Of a stretch of DNA of 64,000 nt, positions 17,845-26,562 are shown piece after piece. The stretch spans positions 66,101 to 130,100 of the forward strand of contig JAFZYY010000029.1 of the NCBI GenBank assembly GCA_017616015.1, written 5' to 3'. The notes beneath the pieces were generated by a model. The model saw only the letters and a program-made list of their open reading frames with translations, did not search any database and was not told the DNA's origin. This DNA is from Alphaproteobacteria bacterium. Its GTDB lineage: Bacteria > Pseudomonadota > Alphaproteobacteria > CAAGCB01 > CAG-977. Positions within the stretch are counted from its first letter, which is position 1. Each line of letters opens with the position of its first letter. The translations under genes were made by a program, and so were the position numbers.

Positions 17845-18000
17845 TGCAGTTTCCTCCGTTTGTTAAATGTATGTATATTTTAATACGATCGTTCAGTCAA
17901 CAATACTTTTTGTCTTGATTCTATAAAAAAGATTTTGTATATTTATATCTGATAGAAGTATGTCTTCTTTTGTACTATCGATGAAATAAGGAGGAAAAAA

Positions 18001-18318
18001 ATGATAGTGTTAAACGAATGGACTGAAAGTATGAAATTGGCTGTGTGGCAAAAAGGTATGCCTGTTTATGGATATGACCCGAAAGAATACAGAAAAGATG
18101 TTGCCGGAGCTTGGATGCGCTTCAGCGATTATGGAAATCGTTTGTCCAAGCTTGGTTGGGAAGTGGATCATGTTATTCCGGAAGCAAAAGGGGGAAACGA
18201 TGATATAAAAAATTTGGAACCATTACAGTGGGAAAATAACTTAGTTAAATCAGATAAGTATCCTTTTTGGAACTATAAAGTTACGTCAGATGGTAACAAA
18301 AATATAGATAGATATTAG
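18001..18318 (+). CDS. Small HNH endonuclease
   Basis: 105 residues, with a perfect AAGGAGG ribosome site 8 bases upstream. The HNH core is EVDHVIPEAKGGNDDIKNL followed by PLQWENNLVKSDK (about residues 58-92): the DH pair, the GG turn, the NL-P segment and the final Asn/Lys of the fold are present. There is no other domain and no secretion signal. Free-standing HNH proteins of this size occur in phage, mobile-element and toxin settings. It is divergent from the XRE/ImmA pair, which may control it. Confidence 0.75.
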   Translation: MIVLNEWTESMKLAVWQKGMPVYGYDPKEYRKDVAGAWMRFSDYGNRLSKLGWEVDHVIPEAKGGNDDIKNLEPLQWENNLVKSDKYPFWNYKVTSDGNKNIDRY

Positions 18319-18354
18319 CTCGCTAAAGCAAGATTGTTTTTGATGTTATAAATT

Positions 18355-18384
18355 AAAAAAGCCTCCCGAGAGAGGCTTTTTCTT
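18355..18384. terminator. Bidirectional terminator between the HNH and lipoprotein genes
   Basis: AAAAAAGCCTC pairs with GAGGCTTTTT around CCGAGA, with U-tracts on both strands. It serves the HNH gene on the plus strand and the lipoprotein gene on the minus strand, which converge here. Confidence 0.85.
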
Positions 18385-18956
18385 TAACCGGCGGTCGAAA
18401 CGACTTTGTTCGCGGCGTCGATTTCGTCGGACGCGTTTTTAATCAAATTGCTTAAACGGTCCGCTTTCAGTCCCGTTAACGCGGATAAAGAAGTCAGATG
18501 TTCTTTGTCCCCGACTTTCAAAGCCGAATAATTAAACAGAACAAATCTGCGGATTTCGGATATTTTCCGCGACTGTTCCGCTTCGGCTTTCGTCATGTCT
18601 TTCTTGTCCATTTCCACATAAACGGCATCGGGGGAATATTTCCAGACACCGCCTGAAACAAAATCCGTCGTCCAGCTGTAAACGAATGAAAGATTGATAA
18701 TGGTAATCGGATTCCATTGTGATTTCAGAACGAAAACTGTGTCGTTGTATCCGTCTTTTTTCAGTATGATATTGATATTGGTGTTGCTTCTGTTCAACTC
18801 GACGGCGCAAGGCGTTGAACACATCGGCATACCGTTGACGTAGACTTTCGCTTCGGGAACATTGGTGTTGACGGTAACGGTTTGTTGCGTTCCCGAAAAA
18901 ACGGTGCCGCAGCCCGACAGCAACAAAAGGGCGATAACTGCTTGAAATTTTTTCAT
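18384..18956 (-). CDS. PEGA-like lipoprotein
   Basis: 190 residues from the ATG at 18956, which follows GGAGAA. The N-terminus is a lipoprotein signal, MKKFQAVIALLLLSGCG, with the acylated Cys at residue 16. A short PEGA-like beta unit follows (about 22-65: VTVNTNVPEAKVYVNG, then a Cys pair and KKDGY). The rest is one hydrophobic strand region and a charged C-terminus. Proteins of this layout sit in the envelope; the role is unknown. A longer in-frame start exists but has no signal logic. Confidence 0.7.
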   Translation of the reverse strand: MKKFQAVIALLLLSGCGTVFSGTQQTVTVNTNVPEAKVYVNGMPMCSTPCAVELNRSNTNINIILKKDGYNDTVFVLKSQWNPITIINLSFVYSWTTDFVSGGVWKYSPDAVYVEMDKKDMTKAEAEQSRKISEIRRFVLFNYSALKVGDKEHLTSLSALTGLKADRLSNLIKNASDEIDAANKVVSTAG

Positions 18957-18977
18957 GATTTCTCCTGAGTAAAAGTA

Positions 18978-19130
18978 AAACCGCCTGATGAAAGGCGGTC
19001 GGGAGCTGAAAAAATCGCAAGCAATTACAAGAACGACCCTCTGTGCATTACTGCACAAAGACTCCCGACCCTTGTATTATGTCAGGAATGAAAGCCCTTT
19101 GCGCCATAGCACAAAGGGTCAGAAATGTAA
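18978..19130. repeat. Palindromic, hairpin-rich intergenic segment
   Basis: Nested inverted repeats fill the gap between the lipoprotein gene and truB. They are CCGCC/GGCGG (18981-18998), GGTCGGGAG with CTCCCGACC (18997-19005 and 19062-19070), TGTGCA/TGCACA between those arms, and CCCTTTG/CAAAGGG further right. Read on the minus strand, the first stem is followed by TTTTACTTTT just before the lipoprotein ribosome site. It resembles a dispersed palindromic unit or a structured leader. No second copy is seen in this window. Confidence 0.4.
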
Positions 19131-19266
19131 TCACTTTGAAGAGTTTTTTCAGGACTCCGCCCCTTTTCAGGCACTTGACATACGTTGCCGCATATCCGAA
19201 AAAATAATGACAGATAAAAAAATGAATGTAAATAATAAATACAAAAGTACAGCGGAAAGGAAAAGC

Positions 19267-20175
19267 ATGAGCAGAAAACGCAAAGGGGAGCCGGTCAGCG
19301 GCTGGGTGATTTTGGACAAGCCGGCGGGGCTCGGCTCGACGGCCGCCGTGTCGATCGTCCGTCGTTTGTTCAACGCGCAGAAAGCCGGTCACGCCGGCAC
19401 GCTCGATCCCGCCGCCTCGGGCGTTCTGCCGATCGCTTTGGGCGAGGCGACAAAGACGATTCCTTATGTGACGGACGGAGAAAAAACGTACGCTTTCACC
19501 GTCAGATTCGGACAGGCGACCGACACCGACGACGCGGAAGGGGAAATCATCGCCGAAACCGACGTTTTGCCGGACAAAAATGCAATCTTAAAAATTCTGC
19601 CGTCTTTTACCGGCGAAATCGAGCAGGTGCCTCCGAAATATTCCGCCGTGCACATTAACGGACAGCGGGCCTACGATCTGGCGCGTCAAAAACGGGAAGT
19701 CGAATTGAAACCGCGTCGGATTCGGATTGATAATTTACGGCTGACAGAACCGTTCGATCCTCTGAACGCCCGTTTTGAAGTCGATTGCGGCAAAGGAACG
19801 TATGTGCGGTCTTTGGCGCGGGATATAGCCGAAAAGCTATGTTCTTTGGGGCATGTGACCTCTTTGCGCAGGTTGCGGTGCGCAAAATTTTTTATCGAAA
19901 GTGCTTTTTCGCTGGAATATCTTAAATCATTAGAGCATAGTTCTATTTGGACAGAAGTGCTTTTGCCCGTTGAAACCGTGCTAGACGACATCCCTGCACT
20001 GGCTCTCACACAGGCACAGGCCGCAAAGCTGTCAAACGGCAACTTTCTGCCGGCGGGCGATTTTAAAACCGTTCCGGCGGCTGGCGTTTTTCAAGCCAGA
20101 CTTGACGGCCGTCTGATTGCTTTGGTCCGCGCGCAGGACGGAATGATCCGCCCCGTGCGTTTGATTAACCGATAA
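19267..20175 (+). CDS. truB: tRNA pseudouridine(55) synthase TruB
   Basis: 302 residues from the ATG at 19267, with GGAAAGGA upstream; longer in-frame starts have no family sequence. TruB makes pseudouridine 55 in the T-loop of tRNAs. The catalytic motif AGHAGTLDPAASGVL contains the active-site Asp. The YTFTV-like strand, YSAVHINGQRAYDLAR and GTYVRSLARDI are all in order. Next to rpsO and pnp as usual, but about 3.3 kb away from rbfA, its usual neighbour. Confidence 0.96.
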   Translation: MSRKRKGEPVSGWVILDKPAGLGSTAAVSIVRRLFNAQKAGHAGTLDPAASGVLPIALGEATKTIPYVTDGEKTYAFTVRFGQATDTDDAEGEIIAETDVLPDKNAILKILPSFTGEIEQVPPKYSAVHINGQRAYDLARQKREVELKPRRIRIDNLRLTEPFDPLNARFEVDCGKGTYVRSLARDIAEKLCSLGHVTSLRRLRCAKFFIESAFSLEYLKSLEHSSIWTEVLLPVETVLDDIPALALTQAQAAKLSNGNFLPAGDFKTVPAAGVFQARLDGRLIALVRAQDGMIRPVRLINR

Positions 20176-20196
20176 CTCTTATTATGGGAGAATACG

Positions 20197-20466
20197 ATGT
20201 CGATTACAGCAGAACGTAAACAGGAATTGATTAAAGAATTCGCGATTAAGGAAGGCGATACCGGTTCACCGGAAGTTCAGGTCGCCATTTTGTCCGAACG
20301 CATCAAAAATCTGACGGAACACTTAAAGGATCATGACAAGGATTTCCATTCCCGCCGTGGTCTGTTGATTATGGTCGGTCAACGCCGCCGTCTGTTGGAT
20401 TACCTGAAAGGGAAAGATTCTTCCCGTTACGAAAGCTTGATTACCCGTTTGGGACTGCGCCGCTAA
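20197..20466 (+). CDS. rpsO: 30S ribosomal protein S15
   Basis: 89 residues, exactly the family length, with a TATGGGAG ribosome site. S15 binds the central domain of 16S rRNA. The segments [33 protein letters not shown] and the C-terminal [12 protein letters not shown] are nearly invariant in the family. It lies between truB and pnp, the classic order. Confidence 0.98.
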   Translation: MSITAERKQELIKEFAIKEGDTGSPEVQVAILSERIKNLTEHLKDHDKDFHSRRGLLIMVGQRRRLLDYLKGKDSSRYESLITRLGLRR

Positions 20467-20485
20467 AGCGCAATGAGATTTCCGT

Positions 20486-20520
20486 GAAGCCCCTTCTTTT
20501 AAGGTTAAAAGAGGGGCTTC
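20486..20520 (+). terminator. Strong hairpin between rpsO and pnp
   Basis: GAAGCCCCTTCTTTT pairs almost fully with AAAAGAGGGGCTTC. No long T-run follows, so it may be a leaky terminator or a double-stranded processing site. In E. coli the rpsO-pnp spacer is cut by RNase III in the same place; that function is inferred here. Confidence 0.7.
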
Positions 20521-20592
20521 ATTGGAAAAGAATGTTTGTTTGTTGGCTCTTTTTGAATGGTCAAAAAGAGGTTGGAGAAGAAAGTAAGTATA

Positions 20593-22749
20593 ATGTCTAT
20601 GTTTAATGTATTCCGCAGGGAAATTGAATGGGGCGGTCGTCCGCTGTCTATTGAAACCGGAAAGATCGGCCGTCAGGCGGACGCTTCCGTAATTGTAACG
20701 TATGGTGAAACAGTTGTGCATTGCGCTGTGTGCGCTGCCAAAACCGTTCCCGAAGGAATGGAAGAAGATTTTTTGCCGCTGACAGTGAATTATCAGGAAA
20801 AAGCTTATGCGGCGGGTCGTATTCCCGGCGGATTTTTCCGTCGTGAAGGACGTCCGGCCGAACACGAAATTTTAGCGGCGCGTCTGATCGATCGTCCGAT
20901 CCGTCCGCTGTTTGCAAAAGGTTATTGCAATGATACGCAGGTGACATGCACGGTGCTGTGTCACGATATGGAAAACGATCCCGACATCGTTTCGATGATT
21001 TCCGCTTCCGCGGCTTTGGCTCTGTCCGGTCTGCCGTTTTTAGGGCCTATCGGCGCCGCGCGCATCGGATACAGGGACGGCGAATATATTTTGAACCCGA
21101 CGGTTTCCGAACGCGGCTCTTCCGATTTGGATCTGGTCGTCGCCGGTACGTCGCAGGGCGTTTTGATGGTTGAATCCGAAGCGCATGAATTGCCCGAAGA
21201 CGTGATGTTGGGCGCCGTGATGTTCGGTCATGAAAAAATGCAGGCCGTCATCGACATGATCAACGGTCTGAAGGCCGAGGCGGGCAAAGAACCGTGGCCG
21301 ATGCCGGAACCGGCTCCCGAATATCAGGTCGTTTATGACAAGTTTATGGAATCTTACGGCGATGAACTGCGCGAAGCTTACAAGATTACGGATAAGTTAG
21401 AACGTCAGAACGCCGTTGCCGACATTCGCGAAGCCGCAAAAATCAGCGTGGCCGAAAACGAAGCCGAAGCCGCCGTTGCTGCCCGCGTGTTCCACGAAAT
21501 GGAATATCACACGGTGCGTGACGCAATTTTGGAAACGGGTATCCGCATTGACGGTCGCGATACAAAAACGGTCCGTCCGATTACCGCTGAAGTCGCCGTG
21601 TTGCCGCGCGCTCACGGTTCCGCTTTGTTTACCCGCGGCGAAACGCAAGCTCTGGTCGTTGCCACGTTGGGAACGGATCAGGACGAACAGATCGTCGACG
21701 CTCTGACCGGCGAATATCGTCAGCCGTTCATGTTGCACTATAACTTCCCGCCGTATTCCGTCGGCGAAACGGGACGCATCGGTTCTCCCGGCCGTCGCGA
21801 AATCGGTCACGGAAAGCTGGCTTGGCGCGCGATTCACCCGATGTTGCCGTCCAAGGAAGAATTCCCGTATTCGATTCGCGTTGTTTCCGAAATTATGGAA
21901 TCGAACGGTTCGTCTTCCATGGCGACGGTTTGCGGTTCCTGTCTGGCGTTGATGGACGCGGGCGTTCCGATGAAAGCGCCTGTCGCCGGTATCGCGATGG
22001 GGTTGATCAAGGAAGAGGACGGCCGCTTTGCCGTTCTGACCGACATTCTGGGCGATGAAGACCATCTGGGCGACATGGACTTTAAAGTGGCCGGTACGAA
22101 AGACGGCGTGACTTCTTTGCAGATGGACATCAAAATCACGTCCATTACAAAAGAAATCATGGAAATCGCTTTGAAGCAGGCAAAAGAAGGTCGTCTGCAC
22201 ATCTTGGGCAAGATGGCGGAAGCCATTGAAGCGCCGCGTGACGCCGTTTCCGAAAACGCGCCGCGCATTACGACTTTGCAGATTAATAAAGACAAGATCC
22301 GCGACGTGATCGGCACGGGCGGCAAAGTGATTCGCGAGATCACGGAATCTACCGGTTGCAAGATCGATATCGACGAATCCGGCCTGATCAAGATCGCTTC
22401 GTTCTCTGAAGCGTCCGGACAGGCGGCGTTGAACTGGATCAAAGGCATCGTTTCCGAACCGGAAGTCGGCGAAATCTACGACGGTAAAGTCGTGAAAGTC
22501 GTCGAGTTCGGCGCTTTCGTCAATTTCCTGGGCGCAAAAGACGGCTTGGTTCACATTTCCGAACTGGCGCCGAAACGCGTGGGCAAAGTCACTGACGTCG
22601 TCAACGAAGGCGACACCGTGAAGGTCAAATGCATCGGCATCGACAATCGCGGCAAGGTCAAATTGTCCATGAAGCGGGTTAATCAGGAAACGGGTGAAGA
22701 TCTGGATAATCAGGAACAGCCCGCCGAACAATCCGAACAAGCGGAATAA
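20593..22749 (+). CDS. pnp: Polyribonucleotide nucleotidyltransferase (PNPase)
   Basis: 718 residues from the ATG at 20593. PNPase degrades RNA 3' to 5' with phosphate and is part of the RNA degradosome. It has two RNase PH-like domains (about 10-225 and 310-540), with [20 protein letters not shown] in the first and the GETQALVV and [14 protein letters not shown] segments in the second. A KH domain ([15 protein letters not shown]) and an S1 domain ([20 protein letters not shown]) end the protein. The C-terminus is Glu/Gln-rich. Confidence 0.97.
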   Translation: MSMFNVFRREIEWGGRPLSIETGKIGRQADASVIVTYGETVVHCAVCAAKTVPEGMEEDFLPLTVNYQEKAYAAGRIPGGFFRREGRPAEHEILAARLIDRPIRPLFAKGYCNDTQVTCTVLCHDMENDPDIVSMISASAALALSGLPFLGPIGAARIGYRDGEYILNPTVSERGSSDLDLVVAGTSQGVLMVESEAHELPEDVMLGAVMFGHEKMQAVIDMINGLKAEAGKEPWPMPEPAPEYQVVYDKFMESYGDELREAYKITDKLERQNAVADIREAAKISVAENEAEAAVAARVFHEMEYHTVRDAILETGIRIDGRDTKTVRPITAEVAVLPRAHGSALFTRGETQALVVATLGTDQDEQIVDALTGEYRQPFMLHYNFPPYSVGETGRIGSPGRREIGHGKLAWRAIHPMLPSKEEFPYSIRVVSEIMESNGSSSMATVCGSCLALMDAGVPMKAPVAGIAMGLIKEEDGRFAVLTDILGDEDHLGDMDFKVAGTKDGVTSLQMDIKITSITKEIMEIALKQAKEGRLHILGKMAEAIEAPRDAVSENAPRITTLQINKDKIRDVIGTGGKVIREITESTGCKIDIDESGLIKIASFSEASGQAALNWIKGIVSEPEVGEIYDGKVVKVVEFGAFVNFLGAKDGLVHISELAPKRVGKVTDVVNEGDTVKVKCIGIDNRGKVKLSMKRVNQETGEDLDNQEQPAEQSEQAE

Positions 22750-22772
22750 TTTTTAAGAAGGAGCGTTTTGCC

Positions 22773-24167
22773 GTGAAATCTTTAAAATCACTGCTTATTT
22801 CCGGACGCGAAGTCCTGCCTTTGGTTGAAGGCGGAAAAGGCGTGGCCGTCAGCACCTGCAAAACGGCGGGAGCCTGGGCGGCGGAAAACGCCGTCGGAAC
22901 CATTTCGGGCGTTTTGCCGGACGTCGTTGATGAAAACGGGGAAGTGATCCCGATGGACATCAAATCGAAGACGCGCCGCGAACGTTTTGAGGAACAAGTC
23001 CGTCATTCGATTGAAGGGATTATTTCTCAGGCGAAAATCGCGCACGAAATCGCAAGCGGTAAAGGACGCATTCATATCAACGTCCTTTGGGAACAGGGCG
23101 GAGCTCAGCAGATTATTAAGGAAGCTCTGGCTGGTGCTCAGGGCTTGATTGACGGCGTGACCTGCGGTGCGGGAATGCCCTATAAGCTGGCGGAAATCGC
23201 TTCTTCTTTTAAAACATTCTACTATCCGATTGTGTCGTCCGGACGGGCGTTCAAGGCTTTGTGGGCGCGCGCTTACAAGTCTTACGCCGAATTTCTGGGC
23301 GGCGTCGTGTATGAAGATCCGTGGAAAGCGGGCGGTCATATCGGATTGTCCAACAGCGACGATCCGAACGTGCCGCAGAATCCTTACGAACGCATTGTCG
23401 AACTGCGCCGGTCGATGACGGCGGTCGGTTTGGAAAACACGCCGATCATTATTGCCGGCGGCGTTTGGTATCTGCGCGAATTTGAAGATTATATCGATAA
23501 TCCCGAAATCGGGCCGGCGGCGTTTCAGATTGGAACGCGCGCTTTGCTGACAAGAGAAAGCCCCGTGGCCAAAAGCTGGCAGAAAGCGTTGCTCTCTTTG
23601 AAAAAAGGCGATATTTCTTTGCAGCGTTTTTCACCGACGGGCTTTATGTCCTCGGCGATCAAGAATCGTTTTCTGACGAATCTGTTTGACCGTTCCGCAA
23701 CGGCCATGCCGTACAAGGAAGCGCCGGAAGGGGATTTCCAAACTCCGGTTACGGTCGGCACGAACAAAGTCTATATCACGGCGGCCGATCAGGAACGCGC
23801 AAACGGCTATATCGGCGCGGGGCGGACGGTTCCGCAGCGCACGAACGACGGTCAAATCGTTTTCATTACGCCGAAGGAATTGGAAACTATTCAGAAAAAC
23901 CGCGGCAAATGTCTGGGGTGCATTTCCTACTGTCTGTTTTCGGGATTCTGCCAGTCGGCGGAAAATCTGTCGACGGGCAAGATTCCCGATCCGCGGTATT
24001 TCTGCATCGGGGACACGCTGTGCAAGTCTGCGCATGGTGCTCCGGCGGAAGACGAATTGATTTTTGTCGGAGATAACGCGACGCGCTTCTCCACCGATCC
24101 GTTGTTCAAGGACGGGTATCTGCCGACCGTGAAGGAGCTGATTGCCCGTTTGCTGACGGGAGAATAA
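22773..24167 (+). CDS. Nitronate monooxygenase-like flavin protein
   Basis: 464 residues. The fold of 2-nitropropane dioxygenase/nitronate monooxygenase is indicated by GVTCGAGMPYKLAEIA (near residue 130), the substrate-loop region, and IIIAGGVWYLREFEDY followed by GPAAFQIGTRALLT (FMN phosphate-binding). The C-terminal extension has clustered Cys (CLGCISYCLFSGFCQ, then two more), which could hold a metal or Fe-S centre and is not part of the plain enzyme. The reaction is uncertain: nitronate oxidation, or an NADH:flavin or enoyl reductase-like activity. It follows pnp by 23 bases and ends in a terminator. Confidence 0.75.
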   Translation: MKSLKSLLISGREVLPLVEGGKGVAVSTCKTAGAWAAENAVGTISGVLPDVVDENGEVIPMDIKSKTRRERFEEQVRHSIEGIISQAKIAHEIASGKGRIHINVLWEQGGAQQIIKEALAGAQGLIDGVTCGAGMPYKLAEIASSFKTFYYPIVSSGRAFKALWARAYKSYAEFLGGVVYEDPWKAGGHIGLSNSDDPNVPQNPYERIVELRRSMTAVGLENTPIIIAGGVWYLREFEDYIDNPEIGPAAFQIGTRALLTRESPVAKSWQKALLSLKKGDISLQRFSPTGFMSSAIKNRFLTNLFDRSATAMPYKEAPEGDFQTPVTVGTNKVYITAADQERANGYIGAGRTVPQRTNDGQIVFITPKELETIQKNRGKCLGCISYCLFSGFCQSAENLSTGKIPDPRYFCIGDTLCKSAHGAPAEDELIFVGDNATRFSTDPLFKDGYLPTVKELIARLLTGE

Positions 24168-24170
24168 AGA

Positions 24171-24197
24171 AAGGGAGCCGGAGGCTCCCTTTTTTAA
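24171..24197. terminator. Bidirectional terminator between convergent genes
   Basis: AAGGGAGCC pairs with GGCTCCCTT and is followed by T6 on the plus strand; the minus strand also has a T-rich tract. It ends the truB-pnp-flavoprotein transcript and the gene at 24215. Confidence 0.85.
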
Positions 24198-24214
24198 TAC
24201 CTGAGAAACAAGAG

Positions 24215-24916
24215 TTACCGGCTATTGTTCTTCGCCAGCATTTGCGGCGTGATTTTTCCGGTGATTTTATAAGCTTTTTTAAATTCTTCCTTTTGCACCA
24301 TACGAAAATGCAGGCGTTTCTTTTTATCAACTTCTTTGATGACATAGGCGCCGCCTTTATCGGCGACTTGCGGAGAAGCGGCCGGTCCCTGAATGGAAAC
24401 GCCTTCCGCGACATAAAGGGCGTTAACGGGAACTTGTTTCTTTTCGAACACGACCATTTTTCCGGACTGAATTTCTTCCGGTTTGGGGGCGTCTTTCAAA
24501 TTTGAAACGAATTGTGTGTCGGTGTTCCATAAATCGGCTTTTCCGGAATCGGTGACGACTTTTTCTTTAATAAATCTAATAAAGCCTTGTATTCCTTCCG
24601 CCGTTTTCAACGCGTCCGGATTCTTTTCCAGATACTTTGCTATTTTTTCCTGACGGCCGGGACCGTCATAAAGAATTAAACAACCGTCTTTTTGCTTTAT
24701 GAACTGCATAGAGTTGTCTTTCGGATTGAAAAATGTCAGTCCTGTGTCTTTTTTGGTTTTTCCGTCCCAATCCGTATATTCGCATTCTTTGGCGCCGCTG
24801 AATCCGAAAACGGGAATGATAATCCGTTTTAATTCGCTGGGCGTTACTTCCAAAGTCTGCTCGGTGTAGAAGCGTTCAATGAGTTCGTTTGTGGTAACTC
24901 TGTTTGTTTTAGCCAT
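24215..24916 (-). CDS. Conserved-looking cytoplasmic protein of unknown function
   Basis: 233 residues, with AAGGGGG before the ATG. No signal peptide, membrane segment or known catalytic motif is visible. The N-terminal 80 residues are mixed alpha/beta (FSGAKECEYTDWDGKTKKD). The C-terminal third has a beta-rich segment (GGAYVIKEVDKKKRLHFRM) before a helical EEFKKAY, loosely like PGDYG-domain proteins, but I am not sure. Codon use matches its neighbours. It stands alone between two terminated units. Confidence 0.6.
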   Translation of the reverse strand: MAKTNRVTTNELIERFYTEQTLEVTPSELKRIIIPVFGFSGAKECEYTDWDGKTKKDTGLTFFNPKDNSMQFIKQKDGCLILYDGPGRQEKIAKYLEKNPDALKTAEGIQGFIRFIKEKVVTDSGKADLWNTDTQFVSNLKDAPKPEEIQSGKMVVFEKKQVPVNALYVAEGVSIQGPAASPQVADKGGAYVIKEVDKKKRLHFRMVQKEEFKKAYKITGKITPQMLAKNNSR

Positions 24917-25006
24917 GGCTTTACCCCCTTATAATTATAATATTTTTAGCATATTTTTTCTTTGTTTTAAACAGATTTCGAAAAAGGGGAATACGCTCTT
25001 TCGGCT

Positions 25007-25480
25007 TTATTCAAACGCTTCGTTCGGATAAACGCCCCAAAGCATTTTTTTTGGCGCCCAGCCTTGAAAATGGCCGAATTCGACCTTGCATAAAGACGTG
25101 TTTTTCGGGCAGGACATCAAACGGCCGATCGCTCCGTTTTCAATTTTAGCCAAAGGCAGAGCTTCCATATTGGCAGCGCGCAGCAGAAAGCAGTCCTGTA
25201 TGACGCGAACCGTTCGCCGTCCGGATAACATCGGCTGATATATCCACCCTTCTTTGCCGTTGAAATCTTTTGTTTTGCGCCAGTTTTCAAATTCGGCGGT
25301 AATCTCGACGGGCAAATCGCTTTTTAAATACACCCATTCGACCGGATAGCGAAAGCCTGGGCCGGTGCGCAGGTTGACCTGATGCGAGCGCAAAGATACA
25401 AAGCGCGGAAGAGGCAATCCGGTTTGCGCCTGCGCGGGAAAACAAGTTAAAAAAGTCAGCAGAAATAAAAGAAGCAACAT
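25007..25480 (-). CDS. Secreted SH3-domain (DUF1058-like) protein
   Basis: 157 residues with an N-terminal signal peptide (LLFLLTFLTCFPAQAQ, cleavage likely after residue 18 or 19). Two SH3-like beta units follow. The first carries VNLRTGPGFRYPVEWVY and ends GWIYQPMLSGRRTVRV; the second ends FGHFQGWAPKKMLWGVYP. Bacterial SH3 proteins of this group bind cell wall or act in the periplasm. It follows dut by only 2 bases, so the pair forms a two-gene operon. Confidence 0.8.
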   Translation of the reverse strand: MLLLLFLLTFLTCFPAQAQTGLPLPRFVSLRSHQVNLRTGPGFRYPVEWVYLKSDLPVEITAEFENWRKTKDFNGKEGWIYQPMLSGRRTVRVIQDCFLLRAANMEALPLAKIENGAIGRLMSCPKNTSLCKVEFGHFQGWAPKKMLWGVYPNEAFE

Positions 25481-25482
25481 AA

Positions 25483-25932
25483 CTAAACACCTGTCGATCC
25501 GAAACCGCCCGTTCCGCGCTGAGTTGCGCTTAACCGGTTGATTTCATGCCACTCGGCCTGGATAACCGGCGCGATAACCATTTGAGCGATTCTCATGCCG
25601 CGTTTAAGCAGAAACACTTTTTCGCCGGCATTATATAAAACGACGAAGATTTCGCCGCGATAATCGGCGTCAATCGTTCCCGGCGAATTCAAAACGATGA
25701 TCCCGTCCGTCAGAGCCAGTCCCGATCTGGATCGGATTTGCGCTTCATATCCGAAAGGCAAAGCCATGCTCAGTCCTGTGGGAATTTTTTCCCATGTTCC
25801 CGGCGCCAGCGTCAGATGATCCGGAATGGCGGCGTATAGATCCATTCCCGCGGAATTTTCCGTCGCGTAAGAGGGTAAAGGCAAATCACGGGTGTCGGGA
25901 TTTTGAAAAACGGATATTGATACTTTTTTCAT
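25483..25932 (-). CDS. dut: Deoxyuridine 5'-triphosphate nucleotidohydrolase
   Basis: 149 residues, the standard trimeric dUTPase length. Motifs 1-5 appear in order: [44 protein letters not shown], and [11 protein letters not shown] at the C-terminus. It lowers dUTP and supplies dUMP for thymidylate synthesis. In alphaproteobacteria dut usually follows ubiB-coaBC; coaBC is absent here and only a decayed ubiB homologue lies beyond the next gene. Confidence 0.96.
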   Translation of the reverse strand: MKKVSISVFQNPDTRDLPLPSYATENSAGMDLYAAIPDHLTLAPGTWEKIPTGLSMALPFGYEAQIRSRSGLALTDGIIVLNSPGTIDADYRGEIFVVLYNAGEKVFLLKRGMRIAQMVIAPVIQAEWHEINRLSATQRGTGGFGSTGV

Positions 25933-26013
25933 ATTTTAAACTTCCATTTTTATGGATTTTTGGTGTAAAAGATTCTATAAAGTATAAAACAAAATTCTTA
26001 ACGTAATCTTGCG

Positions 26014-26562
26014 ATGAATAGGGGTAATACATTGTTGCGTAACGTTATAGCAGGCCTGATTCTGTCTTTTTGCAGTGTATCACAAGTATTTGCTTTCGGA
26101 TTAACGGTAGATCAGATGTATCGCAATTTGGTCGGAACGGAACAAAGCGTTAAACAAACGTCTTCAAAAGAGCCGATGCTGTCTTTTAAAAAGGTTGATT
26201 CCAAACCGGAAGCGATTTGGCAGGAAAGAAATGCTCATTTTGAAAAAAGAACGCAGAAACCGGCCGAATTTGAAACGGAAAATCAGTGGAGCGATATCGT
26301 CATAGCGGTTAAGAAAGGTAAGGTTTCTCCGTTTGATTTGGCTGAAATCCGCCGCTTGTCCGAACATGAAAACGCCGAAGCGATCGAATTATTGGCATGG
26401 ATGTATGCGACGGGAACCGGATTACGTCAGGATTTGCAGAAGTCCTATACGTATTATTTACAGGCGGCGCATATGGGCGTGCCGTCCGCTTATGATAATG
26501 TGCGTGCCGTCTATCGGGCAATGAGCCCCGATCAAAGAGCGTCTCTGCCTTCTTTTCAATAG
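26014..26562 (+). CDS. Secreted protein with one Sel1-like repeat
   Basis: 182 residues with a signal peptide (VIAGLILSFCSVSQVFAFG). The middle is charged and non-descript. The C-terminal third holds one Sel1/TPR-like unit: AIELLAWMYATGTGLRQD, then KSYTYYLQAAHMGVPSA. Such proteins act as periplasmic or surface adaptors. The start is uncertain: the ATG at 26014 has a weak ribosome site and a TTG near 26032 follows GGGG. The 3' end overlaps the convergent ubiB remnant by 7 bases. Confidence 0.65.
   Translation: MNRGNTLLRNVIAGLILSFCSVSQVFAFGLTVDQMYRNLVGTEQSVKQTSSKEPMLSFKKVDSKPEAIWQERNAHFEKRTQKPAEFETENQWSDIVIAVKKGKVSPFDLAEIRRLSEHENAEAIELLAWMYATGTGLRQDLQKSYTYYLQAAHMGVPSAYDNVRAVYRAMSPDQRASLPSFQ

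Noticed and set aside
21397-22740. 447-codon open frame on the minus strand opposite pnp
   Set aside because: It is antisense to the well-supported pnp gene. It lacks a ribosome site and family motifs, and its composition (His, Arg, Phe and Asp rich) is that of a reverse-strand shadow.
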